From positions 1,104,363 through 1,168,362 of the forward strand of contig NC_013156.1 of assembly GCF_000023985.1 (NCBI RefSeq): DNA of 64,000 bases, read 5' to 3'. Shown piece by piece: positions 19,543-29,083 of this stretch (within the stretch, counting starts at the first letter, position 1; each line of letters starts with the position of its first letter). The translations under genes were made by a program, and so were the position numbers. This DNA is from Methanocaldococcus fervens AG86 (GTDB lineage: Archaea; AGJL01; Methanococci; Methanococcales; Methanocaldococcaceae). The notes under the pieces are model-generated. The model was not told where the DNA came from. It saw nothing but the letters and a program-made list of their open reading frames with translations, and searched no databases.

Positions 19543-22500
19543 AGTTTTTCTTCAACCATTCCCTCTATTTCCAAATATTTTTTTCTAAGCTTTTCTTTCA
19601 TCTCATCCTCAGCGTTCCACATTCCTCTTTCTATAGCTTCTAACAACCTTTCAGTTATATTTAATAAAGCATAAGGATTGTTTTCTTTGAAGAATTCTTC
19701 CATTTCCTTATCAAAAACATATTTTTCAGCTATCTTTTCGTACATCCAATCATCTATTATATCTGAAGTGGCATCCCATGCAAACATATTATCTATATAC
19801 TTTGAGAAATCTGAAGCCCCTTTGTACCCATGCCTTTTCATTCCTTCAATCCACTTTGGATTCATTATCTTTGTTCTAAATATCTCTTTACCTTCCTCTT
19901 TTAAATGTTTGGTTCTTACATTGTTTGGATTTGACGTATCTCCAACATAGCTAACTGGTTTCTTCCCTGAAAAGTGAGTTACAGCGGCAATTAAACCCCC
20001 ATGATAACTGTTGAAGTCATCTCCTTCAAATATATCCCATTCTTGGCTATCTTCATTTTTAACTGTAAGCTCAATCTTAGATAACCTATTTATAAACTCG
20101 TCCTTAGCCTCAACTCCATAGATGCCCTTTCCATAAGCGTAGCCTCCCCATTCTACATACACTTTAGCAAAATCCTCTATTGATTTCCAGTTTTTCTCAT
20201 CTATTAAATGGGAAACTCCAGCTCCGTAACATCCCGGTTTATCGCTGAATATCCTAAACAAAGATGTTTTTTTAGCATTTTCTTCATCAATCCCTTTCTT
20301 TATCTTTTCTTCAACCTCATCTTTATAATGTTTTTTTACAAAGTTCATTTCATCCGGCTCATCTAAATTAGCAACAATTCTTATAGCTTCGTCTATAAGC
20401 TCAATAACATTTGGGAATGCATCCCTAAACAACCCAGAAACTCTTAAAGTAACGTCAATTCTCGGTCTTTTTAATTCTTCTAAAGGAATAACCTCTAAGC
20501 CAACAACTCTTCCCATCTTATTCCAGACCGGCTTAACTCCTAACAAATATAAAATCTCCCCTATATCATCCCCTTTTGTCCTCATAGTTGGGGAGCCCCA
20601 GACAATAACGCCTATATACTCTGGATACTTCCCTTCTTCCTTTAAATATTTCTCAATCAACTGCTCAGCCAATATTTTTCCCATTTCATAGGCTGACTTT
20701 GTAGGAATCTCCTGTGGATTGCATGAATAGAAGTTTCTTCCAGTAGGTAGGCAGTTTATATCTTTAGTTGGAGCTCCAGCAACTTTTGGAGGAATGTAAA
20801 AGCCCTCCAATGCATTTACTGCATTTATAATCTCTTCATCAACCCTCATTAGGTTTTTATAAATTTCTGATACAGTTTTTAAAACCTCTTTTAATTTTGA
20901 GTTTATTTTTACTGTTTTTAACTCATCAATTTTATTTTCATCAAAGTTGTATTTCATATATTCCTTTAACAAATTCAATCCAATTTCATTTATTTTGTCC
21001 AATATTTTGTGATTTTTACCTTTATTTTCATTCAATTCTTTCCAATCGTATCCCAAAATTTCAGATAAAATCTCTAAGTAGTTAAATTGGTATCTAACAA
21101 TCATAAAGAGCATGTTAATTAATCTATCTCCTTCCAAAGAGACTCCCATTATGTGTAATCCATCGTTTATCTGCCTATTTTTCAAAACCTCTAAGTAATC
21201 GTGGATTTTGTTTAAAAGTTTTTCAAAGTTTTTGTCATTAATTTCCTCATCTATATTTTTTCCATCCAACAAATCTTCATCCAATTTTAGCTCTTTAATC
21301 TTATTTAAAATCTCTTTCTTTAAAAATTCTTTTTTCTCTTTATTTTCTGTTTCATAATAATCATCTATATTCTTTTCTAACTCTGCTAAATCCTCATAAA
21401 GCTCAGACATAGTCATTGGAGGTATTAAATGGCTTATGATTGTTGCATAAGCTCTCCTCTTCGCCTGAGTTCCTTCTCCAGGGTTATTTACGATAAATGG
21501 ATAGATGTTTGGAAGTTCCATACAGATGTCGGGATAGCATTCATTAGATAAGCCGATAGACTTCCCAGGAAGCCATTCTAAGTTTCCGTGTTTTCCTATG
21601 TGCATAATTGCATCTGCCTTAAAAACATCCTTAATCCATTTATAAAATGCTATATAGTAGTGAGTTGGAGGTAAATCTGGAGAGTGATATGTGGCTGAAG
21701 GATTTTCTCCAAATCCTCTTGGTGGCTGAACTGAGATAAAGACATTTCCGTTGATTATTCCGGGAATTATTAAGCGGTTATTAAAGTTCATAACTTCTCC
21801 TGGAATTTCTCCCCAATTTTTTATTAATTCTTTTTTAACCTTTTCAGGTAGAGAGTTGAACCACTTTTCATAATCTTCTTTTTTAACTTTACCTACAGCT
21901 TTTTTTATCATCTCCTCAGTTAAAAACCTCTTATCGTTTGTTGCATAGTTCAGCATCTTTTTTATCAACTCAGTTCCATTTTCTGGAATTTCATCGACTA
22001 TAAAGCCCCTCTTTTTCATCTCCTTCAAAATATTTACAACACTCTCTGGACTATCCAAACCAAACGCACTTGCTATTTTATCATTTCTTGGAGGGTAGTT
22101 GTGGAATATTATGGCTATTTTTTTATCTTTATTTTGCTTTAATTTTAGATTTGCATATTTTAGAGCTAAATCGACTATCTTCTCAGCTCTATCTCTTATT
22201 GATTTATATTTAATAATTGGAACTCCAACATCCCCATCTTTTATCTTTTCCTTTCCACCAATTGGAAAGTGTATTATAGCTCCATCAAACTCTGGCATCG
22301 CCATTCCTATTATCAAATCAATTGGATTTAAGCCAGAAACTGAATTTTTCCAATCTTCAATAAATCCAGTTGATATAATTCCCTGCAGTATTGGAACATT
22401 CAACTCCTTTAAAAACTCTGGTTCATCCTTTAACAACTCTGCCTTAACCCCCATTGATAGTGTGAACATGGTAGTGTTTATTAAAGCATGGATTATTGGC

Positions 22501-23216
22501 TTTCCATCCTTATAGAAATATCTTTTAAATGTCTCCAAAGTTCCTATAGAGCCGAGTTCATTCTTTAAATGGGAACAAAAAACAGCTATTGGAATCCCTC
22601 CCTTTTTCTCAATGATTTCAATTAAATCATCAACATAATCAATATTGTTTGCCACAAACCAATTTCTATAAAATAGGATTCCTATAACTGGTTTATTTAA
22701 ATCTGTTTTCAACTCTTTTAAGTAATCATTCAAAGTTTCAAAATACTTTCGTTTGTAATAAATTCCCTGCCAAGGCATTGGTTTTGGCTCATCATATTTT
22801 ATATCCAAATTTCCAAACTTATTTGCCAAATATAGAAGGAGATTTTTATAGTTGTAGATGCCTTCATAACCCAAATATTTGAAGACTTTATTTTTTACCT
22901 CATCATCTACAGTTCTATCCTTCTCTAAATCCGGATGAACCTCTGATACTGTTGGTAGGGGTAAAAATGGGATGTTATGTTTTTTACAAAACTCAGCCAA
23001 TTCGTTGTAATATTTAAATACATTATTTCCTCCCATAAGTTTTGTAAAAACAATATTTGCATCTTTGATAAATTCTAAAAATTCTTTAAACTCTTCTCTG
23101 CTACATTTATAATCCAATATTTTAAATTCAATGCTGTATTTTTTAACCTCTTTGTATGTCTCCTCAAAAACTAAGTCATCACTATCAACCGTTGAAACAA
23201 AACCTATCTTTACCAT
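19539..23216 (-). CDS. cobN: Cobaltochelatase large subunit CobN
   Basis: A protein of about 1225 residues, the length of CobN/ChlH large subunits, which bind the tetrapyrrole and insert the metal with help from ChlI/ChlD-type subunits. Conserved blocks include AIIFHNYPPRNDKIASAFG, VFISVQPPRGFGENPSATYHS, IMHIGKHGNLEWLPGK, VIVWGSPTMRTKGDDI and YGAGVSHLIDEKNW. I place the start at the ATG at 23216 (GGTGATGTTA upstream); the in-frame GTG at 23228 overlaps the binding site. It converges with the frameshifted chlD. Methanogens make corrin by the early-cobalt route with a small chelatase, so the metal and tetrapyrrole used here are uncertain; cobalt or nickel are the candidates. Confidence 0.92.
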   Translation of the reverse strand: MVKIGFVSTVDSDDLVFEETYKEVKKYSIEFKILDYKCSREEFKEFLEFIKDANIVFTKLMGGNNVFKYYNELAEFCKKHNIPFLPLPTVSEVHPDLEKDRTVDDEVKNKVFKYLGYEGIYNYKNLLLYLANKFGNLDIKYDEPKPMPWQGIYYKRKYFETLNDYLKELKTDLNKPVIGILFYRNWFVANNIDYVDDLIEIIEKKGGIPIAVFCSHLKNELGSIGTLETFKRYFYKDGKPIIHALINTTMFTLSMGVKAELLKDEPEFLKELNVPILQGIISTGFIEDWKNSVSGLNPIDLIIGMAMPEFDGAIIHFPIGGKEKIKDGDVGVPIIKYKSIRDRAEKIVDLALKYANLKLKQNKDKKIAIIFHNYPPRNDKIASAFGLDSPESVVNILKEMKKRGFIVDEIPENGTELIKKMLNYATNDKRFLTEEMIKKAVGKVKKEDYEKWFNSLPEKVKKELIKNWGEIPGEVMNFNNRLIIPGIINGNVFISVQPPRGFGENPSATYHSPDLPPTHYYIAFYKWIKDVFKADAIMHIGKHGNLEWLPGKSIGLSNECYPDICMELPNIYPFIVNNPGEGTQAKRRAYATIISHLIPPMTMSELYEDLAELEKNIDDYYETENKEKKEFLKKEILNKIKELKLDEDLLDGKNIDEEINDKNFEKLLNKIHDYLEVLKNRQINDGLHIMGVSLEGDRLINMLFMIVRYQFNYLEILSEILGYDWKELNENKGKNHKILDKINEIGLNLLKEYMKYNFDENKIDELKTVKINSKLKEVLKTVSEIYKNLMRVDEEIINAVNALEGFYIPPKVAGAPTKDINCLPTGRNFYSCNPQEIPTKSAYEMGKILAEQLIEKYLKEEGKYPEYIGVIVWGSPTMRTKGDDIGEILYLLGVKPVWNKMGRVVGLEVIPLEELKRPRIDVTLRVSGLFRDAFPNVIELIDEAIRIVANLDEPDEMNFVKKHYKDEVEEKIKKGIDEENAKKTSLFRIFSDKPGCYGAGVSHLIDEKNWKSIEDFAKVYVEWGGYAYGKGIYGVEAKDEFINRLSKIELTVKNEDSQEWDIFEGDDFNSYHGGLIAAVTHFSGKKPVSYVGDTSNPNNVRTKHLKEEGKEIFRTKIMNPKWIEGMKRHGYKGASDFSKYIDNMFAWDATSDIIDDWMYEKIAEKYVFDKEMEEFFKENNPYALLNITERLLEAIERGMWNAEDEMKEKLRKKYLEIEGMVEEKL

Positions 23217-23327
23217 TAACATCACCACATATATTAAAGAAAATCTTAACTAACTTAATATTATCTTTAACATTATTTAATTAATGCTCTTTTTATCATT
23301 TTTTATAATAAAAAATTGGTGAATAAT

Positions 23328-24170
23328 ATGAAATATTTGATATTGAAGATAACAAATAGATGTAATTTGAACTGCATTTATTGCTATGTAAATAACAAAG
23401 ATAACAAAGATATGGATTTTAAAACAGCTAAAAACGCTATAGATTATCTACTAAGCTTAGATAATAAAATAAAGATACAATTCACTGGAGGGGAGCCGTT
23501 ATTAAATTTTAAGTTAATAGAAAAAGTTGTTGATTACTGTGATAATCTCAACGCTAATATTAGCTATGCAATTCAAACAAACGGAACTTTGATAACTAAA
23601 AAAATAGCTAAAAGGATTAAAGAGCTTGATATAAAAGTTGGGGTTAGTATAGATGGATTGGAGATAAATGATATTTTAAGACCTTACAAAAATAGAAAAT
23701 CATCAACGTTAGATACTTTAAAGGGATTATATATTTTAAAATCTTACAATATCCCTTTTGGCATAACAGCAGTGGTAACAAATAAAAATTTGCCTTATTT
23801 AGAAGATTTTGTTAAATATTTGATAGCGTTTGGTGTAAAAAGTATAAGTTTTGATTTATTAAAGCCAAAGAAAAGAGAGTATTTAAATTTAATGCCAGAT
23901 ATTAAGGAGTTTAACAAATTATTGGGGAAGTTAAAAGTTTATCCAATTTATATAAAGAATTTACAAAAAAGACCTAAAAATAAATACTGCTATCTAAACT
24001 CTGGAGATTTGTTATTTGTTAATGAATTTGGAGACATTTACTTATGCCCAACTTTAGAAGGTTTTTTATGCTTAGGAAATATAAACAAAGATAAAGTTAA
24101 ATTGCCAAAAATTGAATGTAATAAATGCTATGCACGGGAATTTTTAATAAAAAATGTTAAAAATATTTAG
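23328..24170 (+). CDS. Radical SAM protein with SPASM-like C-terminal cysteines
   Basis: A 280-residue protein with the radical SAM cluster motif TNRCNLNCIYCYVNN near residue 9 (CxxxCxxC), the SAM-binding FTGGEPLLNF, and IQTNGTLI and VSIDGLEIND as in SPASM/twitch enzymes. The C-terminal part has KYCYLNSGDLLFVNEFGDIYLCP and IECNKCYA, enough cysteines for an auxiliary iron-sulfur cluster. Such enzymes often modify peptides, but no short precursor gene was found nearby. The start is the ATG at 23328 after GGTGAATAAT. It overlaps the end of the convergent methyltransferase gene by 4 bases. Substrate unknown. Confidence 0.85.
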   Translation: MKYLILKITNRCNLNCIYCYVNNKDNKDMDFKTAKNAIDYLLSLDNKIKIQFTGGEPLLNFKLIEKVVDYCDNLNANISYAIQTNGTLITKKIAKRIKELDIKVGVSIDGLEINDILRPYKNRKSSTLDTLKGLYILKSYNIPFGITAVVTNKNLPYLEDFVKYLIAFGVKSISFDLLKPKKREYLNLMPDIKEFNKLLGKLKVYPIYIKNLQKRPKNKYCYLNSGDLLFVNEFGDIYLCPTLEGFLCLGNINKDKVKLPKIECNKCYAREFLIKNVKNI

Positions 24171-25261
24171 CTCTTCTCGATAACTAAAATTCCATTACCC
24201 AATCTATCTATTTTAAACTCATATCCTAATGATTTAAGAGCATCTACGATATCTTTCTCTGAATAATATCCTACAAATCTCTTATTCAATCTATTGTAAA
24301 ATTCAAAAACATCTTTGTAAATATTTTCATTTTTGCCAACTATAAACTCCTCTGAAATGAATATTTTTCCACCACTGTATATGGAAGATACCATATTATT
24401 TAAAAACTGCTTTAAAGATGGAGCGTATTTCATTGTATGTGTGCATATGACATAATCATATTTTTCTTTAGGAATTACTTCATTGAAATCTATATTTTTA
24501 AGGTCATATGAGTCATGATATAGCCTTTTAATCCTACTTTCTGCAATCTGTAAGAGCCCTTTGGATATATCAACTCCCATGTAGTAACCTTTTGGATACA
24601 CTATATCCATAAAGTATTTAGGAGATCTTGAACCACATCCAACATCTAATATGTAATCCTCCCCCCCGATCTTTAAATAATCACTCGCAATCTCTCTGCA
24701 AAATGCATAATATGGGCTACTTAATATCATATCCCAAATATCAGGGTCTTTTTTAAAGCTTATGGCAATCTTTGGATGATTGTAGCTTATTAGAGCGTAT
24801 CTTGACACATGGGTTATAAAATTATATTTCATTACATAATCGCTAATGATTTTATCAAATTTTGGCATTTTTATAGTTAGCTCAAAATCGTCGTTTATTT
24901 TAATTTTATCGTCATCGTATTTTAAAATTCCTAATTTTAGAGCTGTTTTTATATAGTCGAGGATAAACTGTTTATTTGGGTATTTAACTAATGATGGAAT
25001 TTCTTCAAGTTTTGGATGATACTTTGCAATTATTGGGAAGATACCAAACTCTACACCCTGTTTTATGAATGTAACAAGCAATTCATAGTTTAAATACTCT
25101 ACAGTACTATCAATCATTTCTATTTTCTTTTTTAGTTTTGTCTCTGATGGAACTATGTCGTTTACGACTTCACTAATGATTTCTTCCAATGCTGACACGT
25201 TATTATTCATTTCAAAAGAATTTTCAACCAAATTTTCAATTTTTGCTGAATCAAATTTCAT
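24167..25261 (-). CDS. SAM-dependent methyltransferase
   Basis: A 364-residue protein. The first 160 residues are helical and may hold a winged-helix or dimerisation domain, as in O-methyltransferases. The class I SAM fold follows, with motif I YILDVGCGSRSPKYF near residue 205, MGVDISKGLLQIAESRIK, YDYVICTHTMKY and a post-motif GGKIFISEEF. The start is the ATG at 25261, preceded by GGTGGTAATT. It is directly downstream of a small winged-helix gene, whose stop overlaps the binding site, so they are coupled. The substrate cannot be named. Confidence 0.8.
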   Translation of the reverse strand: MKFDSAKIENLVENSFEMNNNVSALEEIISEVVNDIVPSETKLKKKIEMIDSTVEYLNYELLVTFIKQGVEFGIFPIIAKYHPKLEEIPSLVKYPNKQFILDYIKTALKLGILKYDDDKIKINDDFELTIKMPKFDKIISDYVMKYNFITHVSRYALISYNHPKIAISFKKDPDIWDMILSSPYYAFCREIASDYLKIGGEDYILDVGCGSRSPKYFMDIVYPKGYYMGVDISKGLLQIAESRIKRLYHDSYDLKNIDFNEVIPKEKYDYVICTHTMKYAPSLKQFLNNMVSSIYSGGKIFISEEFIVGKNENIYKDVFEFYNRLNKRFVGYYSEKDIVDALKSLGYEFKIDRLGNGILVIEKS

Positions 25262-25263
25262 AA

Positions 25264-25599
25264 TTACCACCTTAAAGATTCTATAATATCACTATCTTGG
25301 TCTTTTAGGGTTTCAACTATCTTCTTCCCGTAATCTGTTAGTTTGTAGATTTTCATCCCTCCCCTTTCTATACATTCAACCAAACCTAATTCTATAAGGG
25401 AAAAATGACCATTATATCGTCCATTCATACCTTTTAGGCATCCAAGTACATTACTTGGGTCGGATTTAACCTTTCTTGATATTTCTGAGAGATAAGTGCC
25501 ATAGGGATACATATTATAAAGCAGATACAGAATCTTTTTTCTTAACTTACTTTTATTTAGCGATCGGATAATCATAGGATCTATAAACACTAAGCTCAT
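25264..25599 (-). CDS. Winged-helix DNA-binding protein, possible archaellum regulator (EarA-like)
   Basis: A 111-residue protein with a winged helix-turn-helix: KLRKKILYLLYNMYPYGTYL, then SEISRKVKSDPSNVLGCLKG as recognition region, and GLVECIERGGMKIYKLTDYG as the wing. Size and fold fit archaeal transcription factors. Its place about 2.5 kb from flaK, together with TACATA boxes upstream of flaB1, makes the euryarchaeal archaellum activator EarA a reasonable candidate, but I cannot confirm orthology by reading. The start has GGTGAAAAC upstream. It is followed by a coupled methyltransferase gene. Confidence 0.65.
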   Translation of the reverse strand: MSLVFIDPMIIRSLNKSKLRKKILYLLYNMYPYGTYLSEISRKVKSDPSNVLGCLKGMNGRYNGHFSLIELGLVECIERGGMKIYKLTDYGKKIVETLKDQDSDIIESLRW

Positions 25600-25633
25600 G
25601 TTTTCACCATAATATATGAAGTATTATTTGTAG

Positions 25634-28186
25634 TTATCCGAATATTCCAAAAATTGCAGAAGTTATGCCGCCTATTACTCCAAATATCCTATCAAATATT
25701 GACATATTTTGAGAATTGACTTCATTTAACTTATTTTCTTGAAAATTTTTAGGAATTTTTTCCATTTTGTTATTTAGATATGATTTCGCTATATTTTCGT
25801 TATATTCTAACGAATTATCTATTTTTTTATTTTCATTTTCTTCACTTTTATTTATTTTAACAGACGTTGATTTTTTTAGGATTACAGGAACTTTTTCATT
25901 ATTGAAAATGGCAAAATCGTTAATTTTAACATATAATGTTATGTTGTAAGTTCCATTTTCTAAATTATTCAAATTTAGAGGAATTTTTAGCTCTTTTTCA
26001 GATTTTGGATAAACATTAGTTTGGTAAATGGAGCTTTTATAATGGATATTTGAACCTTCCCTAATTTCAACCCAATACTGAACTGTTAAATTCACTGGAA
26101 ACTTGTCATTTCTGATTTTTGCAGATAAAAAGCTACTGTTATAGCTTAAATCTTCAATATTTATTGGGGAAATAACTTCAGTAACTACATGCATTCCAGT
26201 AGGTATTTTATTTCCTAATACATCTATTTCCGAGTATCTTCCAACTTTGTAATAGCTTGGAATTTTAACTAAATGGATTCCATGACCTTCCGTGTAGATG
26301 ATGTCAACATTCTCAACAGATTTTGGGATTATATGAACTAAAGTGTATCCTTCAAATCCTTCCTCGAAGAAGATTGGAAATGCTATTTCAACTTCTGAAT
26401 AGTTGTTTAATTTTACTGTTTTAACGTCACTTTTTGCTCTAACATTTCCATCTCTGTCAACAACTTCAACCCACACATCACATTTAACTTCAGAGTTTAT
26501 TTTGTTTCTAATCTTAACTAAACAAGTGTTATTAAATCCTGCGACTGGTTTGGCTGAATATATTCCCCCACAACCTTTTACCACGTTTATTCTTCCTAGC
26601 AATAAGGTGTTATTGTATTCTACTTTCACAACATCTACTGGAAATGTTGCAAAAAAGTGAGTTATGCTTGTATATTCTTTAGCCCCTCTTTCAACTGAAA
26701 CTGTTATTTTTAAATCCCCGTTCACTTCTTTGTAAAATGTTATAGGGACATTTATTTCCTTAACTTCATGAGCCTTTATAATGAATGGAATTTCTTTAGT
26801 GTAATTTGCTATTCCTTTTTCAAAATCATCGTCTATGGTAATTTTCCCTGATAATGTTTTATTGTAGATATTTTTTATAATAATGGTCATATTATACTCT
26901 TTTCCTGCCAATACGTATCCACCAATATCAGAAACTTTATTAATTTTCTCATCACATGGTAGAATTATTTTTTCAATAACTACTGGCGAGACAGCTTTAG
27001 GATTTATGTTAATGCTGTAAGATTCTTCGAAAGTTAGGGTATTAACATCTACAGGATTTACAGATACTTCTACGTTTTTATTACCTTTTTTTGTATATAT
27101 TGGAACCATTACTTCTTCAGTTTCTTCCTTTTCTATGTCAATTAATTTGCTAAAGACTTTATTATCGTATCTAACCGTTAAATTGGCTACAACATCCTTA
27201 TCATATTTGTTTTCCAAAGTAATTTTTAAAATAGACAGTGTTGGGTCATCTTCAACGTAATATCTTGGTAATATATCTTCTTCTTGTAAATATTTGTCCG
27301 ATAAAGCATCTTCTATTTCATCATCCAAAATATCTGCTGATTTATAAAAATCTTTTACGATATCTGAAGTATTTTCATCAATCTTTTTGTAAAGCTCTAC
27401 ATCCTTTACAACCACTGGGAAGTAATAGTATTTTTCTACACCATTATGTTCGTAGTATATTCCGCTCTCATCTCTCCTTTGAACAGTTTCTTCAATTCCT
27501 TCAACAGAATGAGTAACATTCATTACCTCTACATTTGTTTCAATTGTAAATTTTTCTTTATCAAGGATAATTTTAGGTACTTTAATTGATAATTCTACCT
27601 CTTCTCCAAAAGGAATGTATACTGTTTTAAAATTGTCTTTACCATCGTAAATTACATTATCCCCATCTTTTACATTTATCCAAACTTTGGCAATATAATC
27701 ACTTTTTGCGGTAGGATTACTCTTTAAAACTACATCAAACCAGTTAGAATAGCAAACTTCAGAATTTCCAATATCATATGATTCCTGACAAGTTACATTT
27801 TTAACATCTATTGGGAAGTACTGCCTCACTTTAATTGTTTTTGAAGCGATAGTTTTTCCATTTTCAATTAAGGATATCTTGGCATCATGCTCTTCGTCAT
27901 CACTAACTGGAACTCTCACTTCAACGATTTTTTCTACATGACTATTTGGTGGTAGAGGTATTAAGCTAGACTCCCAACTTTTTCCTTCACATTCTACTCT
28001 AATTACAATATCATGCTCATATTCATCTTTATTTACAATTCCCAAATATAGAATTTGTTCACTAATATCTACGTGAATTATTGGTGAATTTGGTGGATCA
28101 TAAGGTGACCATACTTTATATACGCTAACATCAGCAAATACTGCTGGCAATAATAAAAGTAAAATTATTAAAGTTATTTTTTTCAT
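25634..28186 (-). CDS. Large secreted surface protein with repeated beta-sandwich domains
   Basis: An 850-residue protein with a classical signal peptide (MKKITLIILLLLLPAVFADV). The body is a series of roughly 100-150-residue segments with the pattern typical of CARDB/Ig-like beta domains, for example LGIVNKDEYEHDIVIRVE, LENKYDKDVVANLTVRYD, IIKNIYNKTLSGKITID and VKIRNKINSEVKCDVWVE, each an 'added force to a bond' sandwich with alternating hydrophobics. The last 20 residues are hydrophobic (IFGVIGGITSAIFGIFG) and may anchor it. It is divergent from flaK and matches a gene beside the archaellum operon in M. jannaschii (MJ0903, from memory). The function is unknown; a cell-surface or S-layer-associated role is likely. 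Confidence 0.8.
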   Translation of the reverse strand: MKKITLIILLLLLPAVFADVSVYKVWSPYDPPNSPIIHVDISEQILYLGIVNKDEYEHDIVIRVECEGKSWESSLIPLPPNSHVEKIVEVRVPVSDDEEHDAKISLIENGKTIASKTIKVRQYFPIDVKNVTCQESYDIGNSEVCYSNWFDVVLKSNPTAKSDYIAKVWINVKDGDNVIYDGKDNFKTVYIPFGEEVELSIKVPKIILDKEKFTIETNVEVMNVTHSVEGIEETVQRRDESGIYYEHNGVEKYYYFPVVVKDVELYKKIDENTSDIVKDFYKSADILDDEIEDALSDKYLQEEDILPRYYVEDDPTLSILKITLENKYDKDVVANLTVRYDNKVFSKLIDIEKEETEEVMVPIYTKKGNKNVEVSVNPVDVNTLTFEESYSININPKAVSPVVIEKIILPCDEKINKVSDIGGYVLAGKEYNMTIIIKNIYNKTLSGKITIDDDFEKGIANYTKEIPFIIKAHEVKEINVPITFYKEVNGDLKITVSVERGAKEYTSITHFFATFPVDVVKVEYNNTLLLGRINVVKGCGGIYSAKPVAGFNNTCLVKIRNKINSEVKCDVWVEVVDRDGNVRAKSDVKTVKLNNYSEVEIAFPIFFEEGFEGYTLVHIIPKSVENVDIIYTEGHGIHLVKIPSYYKVGRYSEIDVLGNKIPTGMHVVTEVISPINIEDLSYNSSFLSAKIRNDKFPVNLTVQYWVEIREGSNIHYKSSIYQTNVYPKSEKELKIPLNLNNLENGTYNITLYVKINDFAIFNNEKVPVILKKSTSVKINKSEENENKKIDNSLEYNENIAKSYLNNKMEKIPKNFQENKLNEVNSQNMSIFDRIFGVIGGITSAIFGIFG

Positions 28187-28367
28187 CAGTATCTCCCCTG
28201 TAAATTTAAGTTACAAGGATATATAATAAATGTAATAACATTAATTTATATTTAGCTATATTATTTATGATATTATTTTGTTAGTATAGTATAAATCTGT
28301 TAGCACAAATTTATTTCTACATTTATCGAAATCTAAAATCTTTGATTTAAAAATATAGGGGGAGATA

Positions 28368-29075
28368 ATGATAAATTTCGCTGTTGGGGCAATAGGATTG
28401 TTGATAGCTTCAATTTATGATTTGAAATGTAGGGAGATTGAGGATTATATTTGGATTTCAATGGTTATTTTTGGATTTTTGTATAGTGGATGCTTATCAT
28501 TTGTTTTTCACGATTCGATATATGTTTTTCAGTCTTTTGTTGGGTTTATAGTTTGTTTCTTTTTAGGATTTTTCATGTTTCTGTTGGGTATGGGTGGTGG
28601 AGATGGAAAGCTATTAATGGGAATTGGAGCGTTGGTCCCAAAATATGGTATGCCAATATACACGCCATTGGGTATAATTTTAAATTATCATCCTTATATT
28701 CCATCTTTTCCAATAATGGTGATTATTAATGCAATATTTTTCTCCATAGTAATTCCAATAATTGTATTTCTAAAAAATATCATTAGAGGGGTTAAGCCGA
28801 AAACAAAAAAAGAATTTATGTGCATGTTCCTTGGAGAAAAAATGAGAGTTTCTGAAGCTATGAAAAAAGAGAGGCTTATTCTTGGAAATCAGGAGAATTT
28901 GAAATTATTGCCGAGTGCTGAAGAGGATTATAATTTTTCAAATTTTGATGAAAATGAGGAAATTTGGGTGACTCCAGCGATACCATTTGTTGTGCCAATG
29001 TTTTTATCTTATCTCATAACGCCGATTATTGGAGATAAAATTATTGATGTTGTTTTATCTCTTTTCGGCCTTTAA
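28368..29075 (+). CDS. flaK: Prearchaellin peptidase FlaK
   Basis: A 235-residue membrane aspartyl protease that cleaves class III signal peptides from archaellins before assembly. The two catalytic aspartates are visible in SIYDLKCREIEDY near residue 20 and in the GxGD motif LGMGGGDGKLLMG near residue 80. About six membrane helices surround them, with a cytoplasmic loop (residues about 140-200) before the last helix. The start at 28368 follows GGGGGAGATA. It is convergent with flaJ, with 8 bases between stops. The substrates flaB1-3 are encoded about 7 kb away on the other strand. Confidence 0.92.
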   Translation: MINFAVGAIGLLIASIYDLKCREIEDYIWISMVIFGFLYSGCLSFVFHDSIYVFQSFVGFIVCFFLGFFMFLLGMGGGDGKLLMGIGALVPKYGMPIYTPLGIILNYHPYIPSFPIMVIINAIFFSIVIPIIVFLKNIIRGVKPKTKKEFMCMFLGEKMRVSEAMKKERLILGNQENLKLLPSAEEDYNFSNFDENEEIWVTPAIPFVVPMFLSYLITPIIGDKIIDVVLSLFGL

Positions 29076-29083
29076 AAATATTT

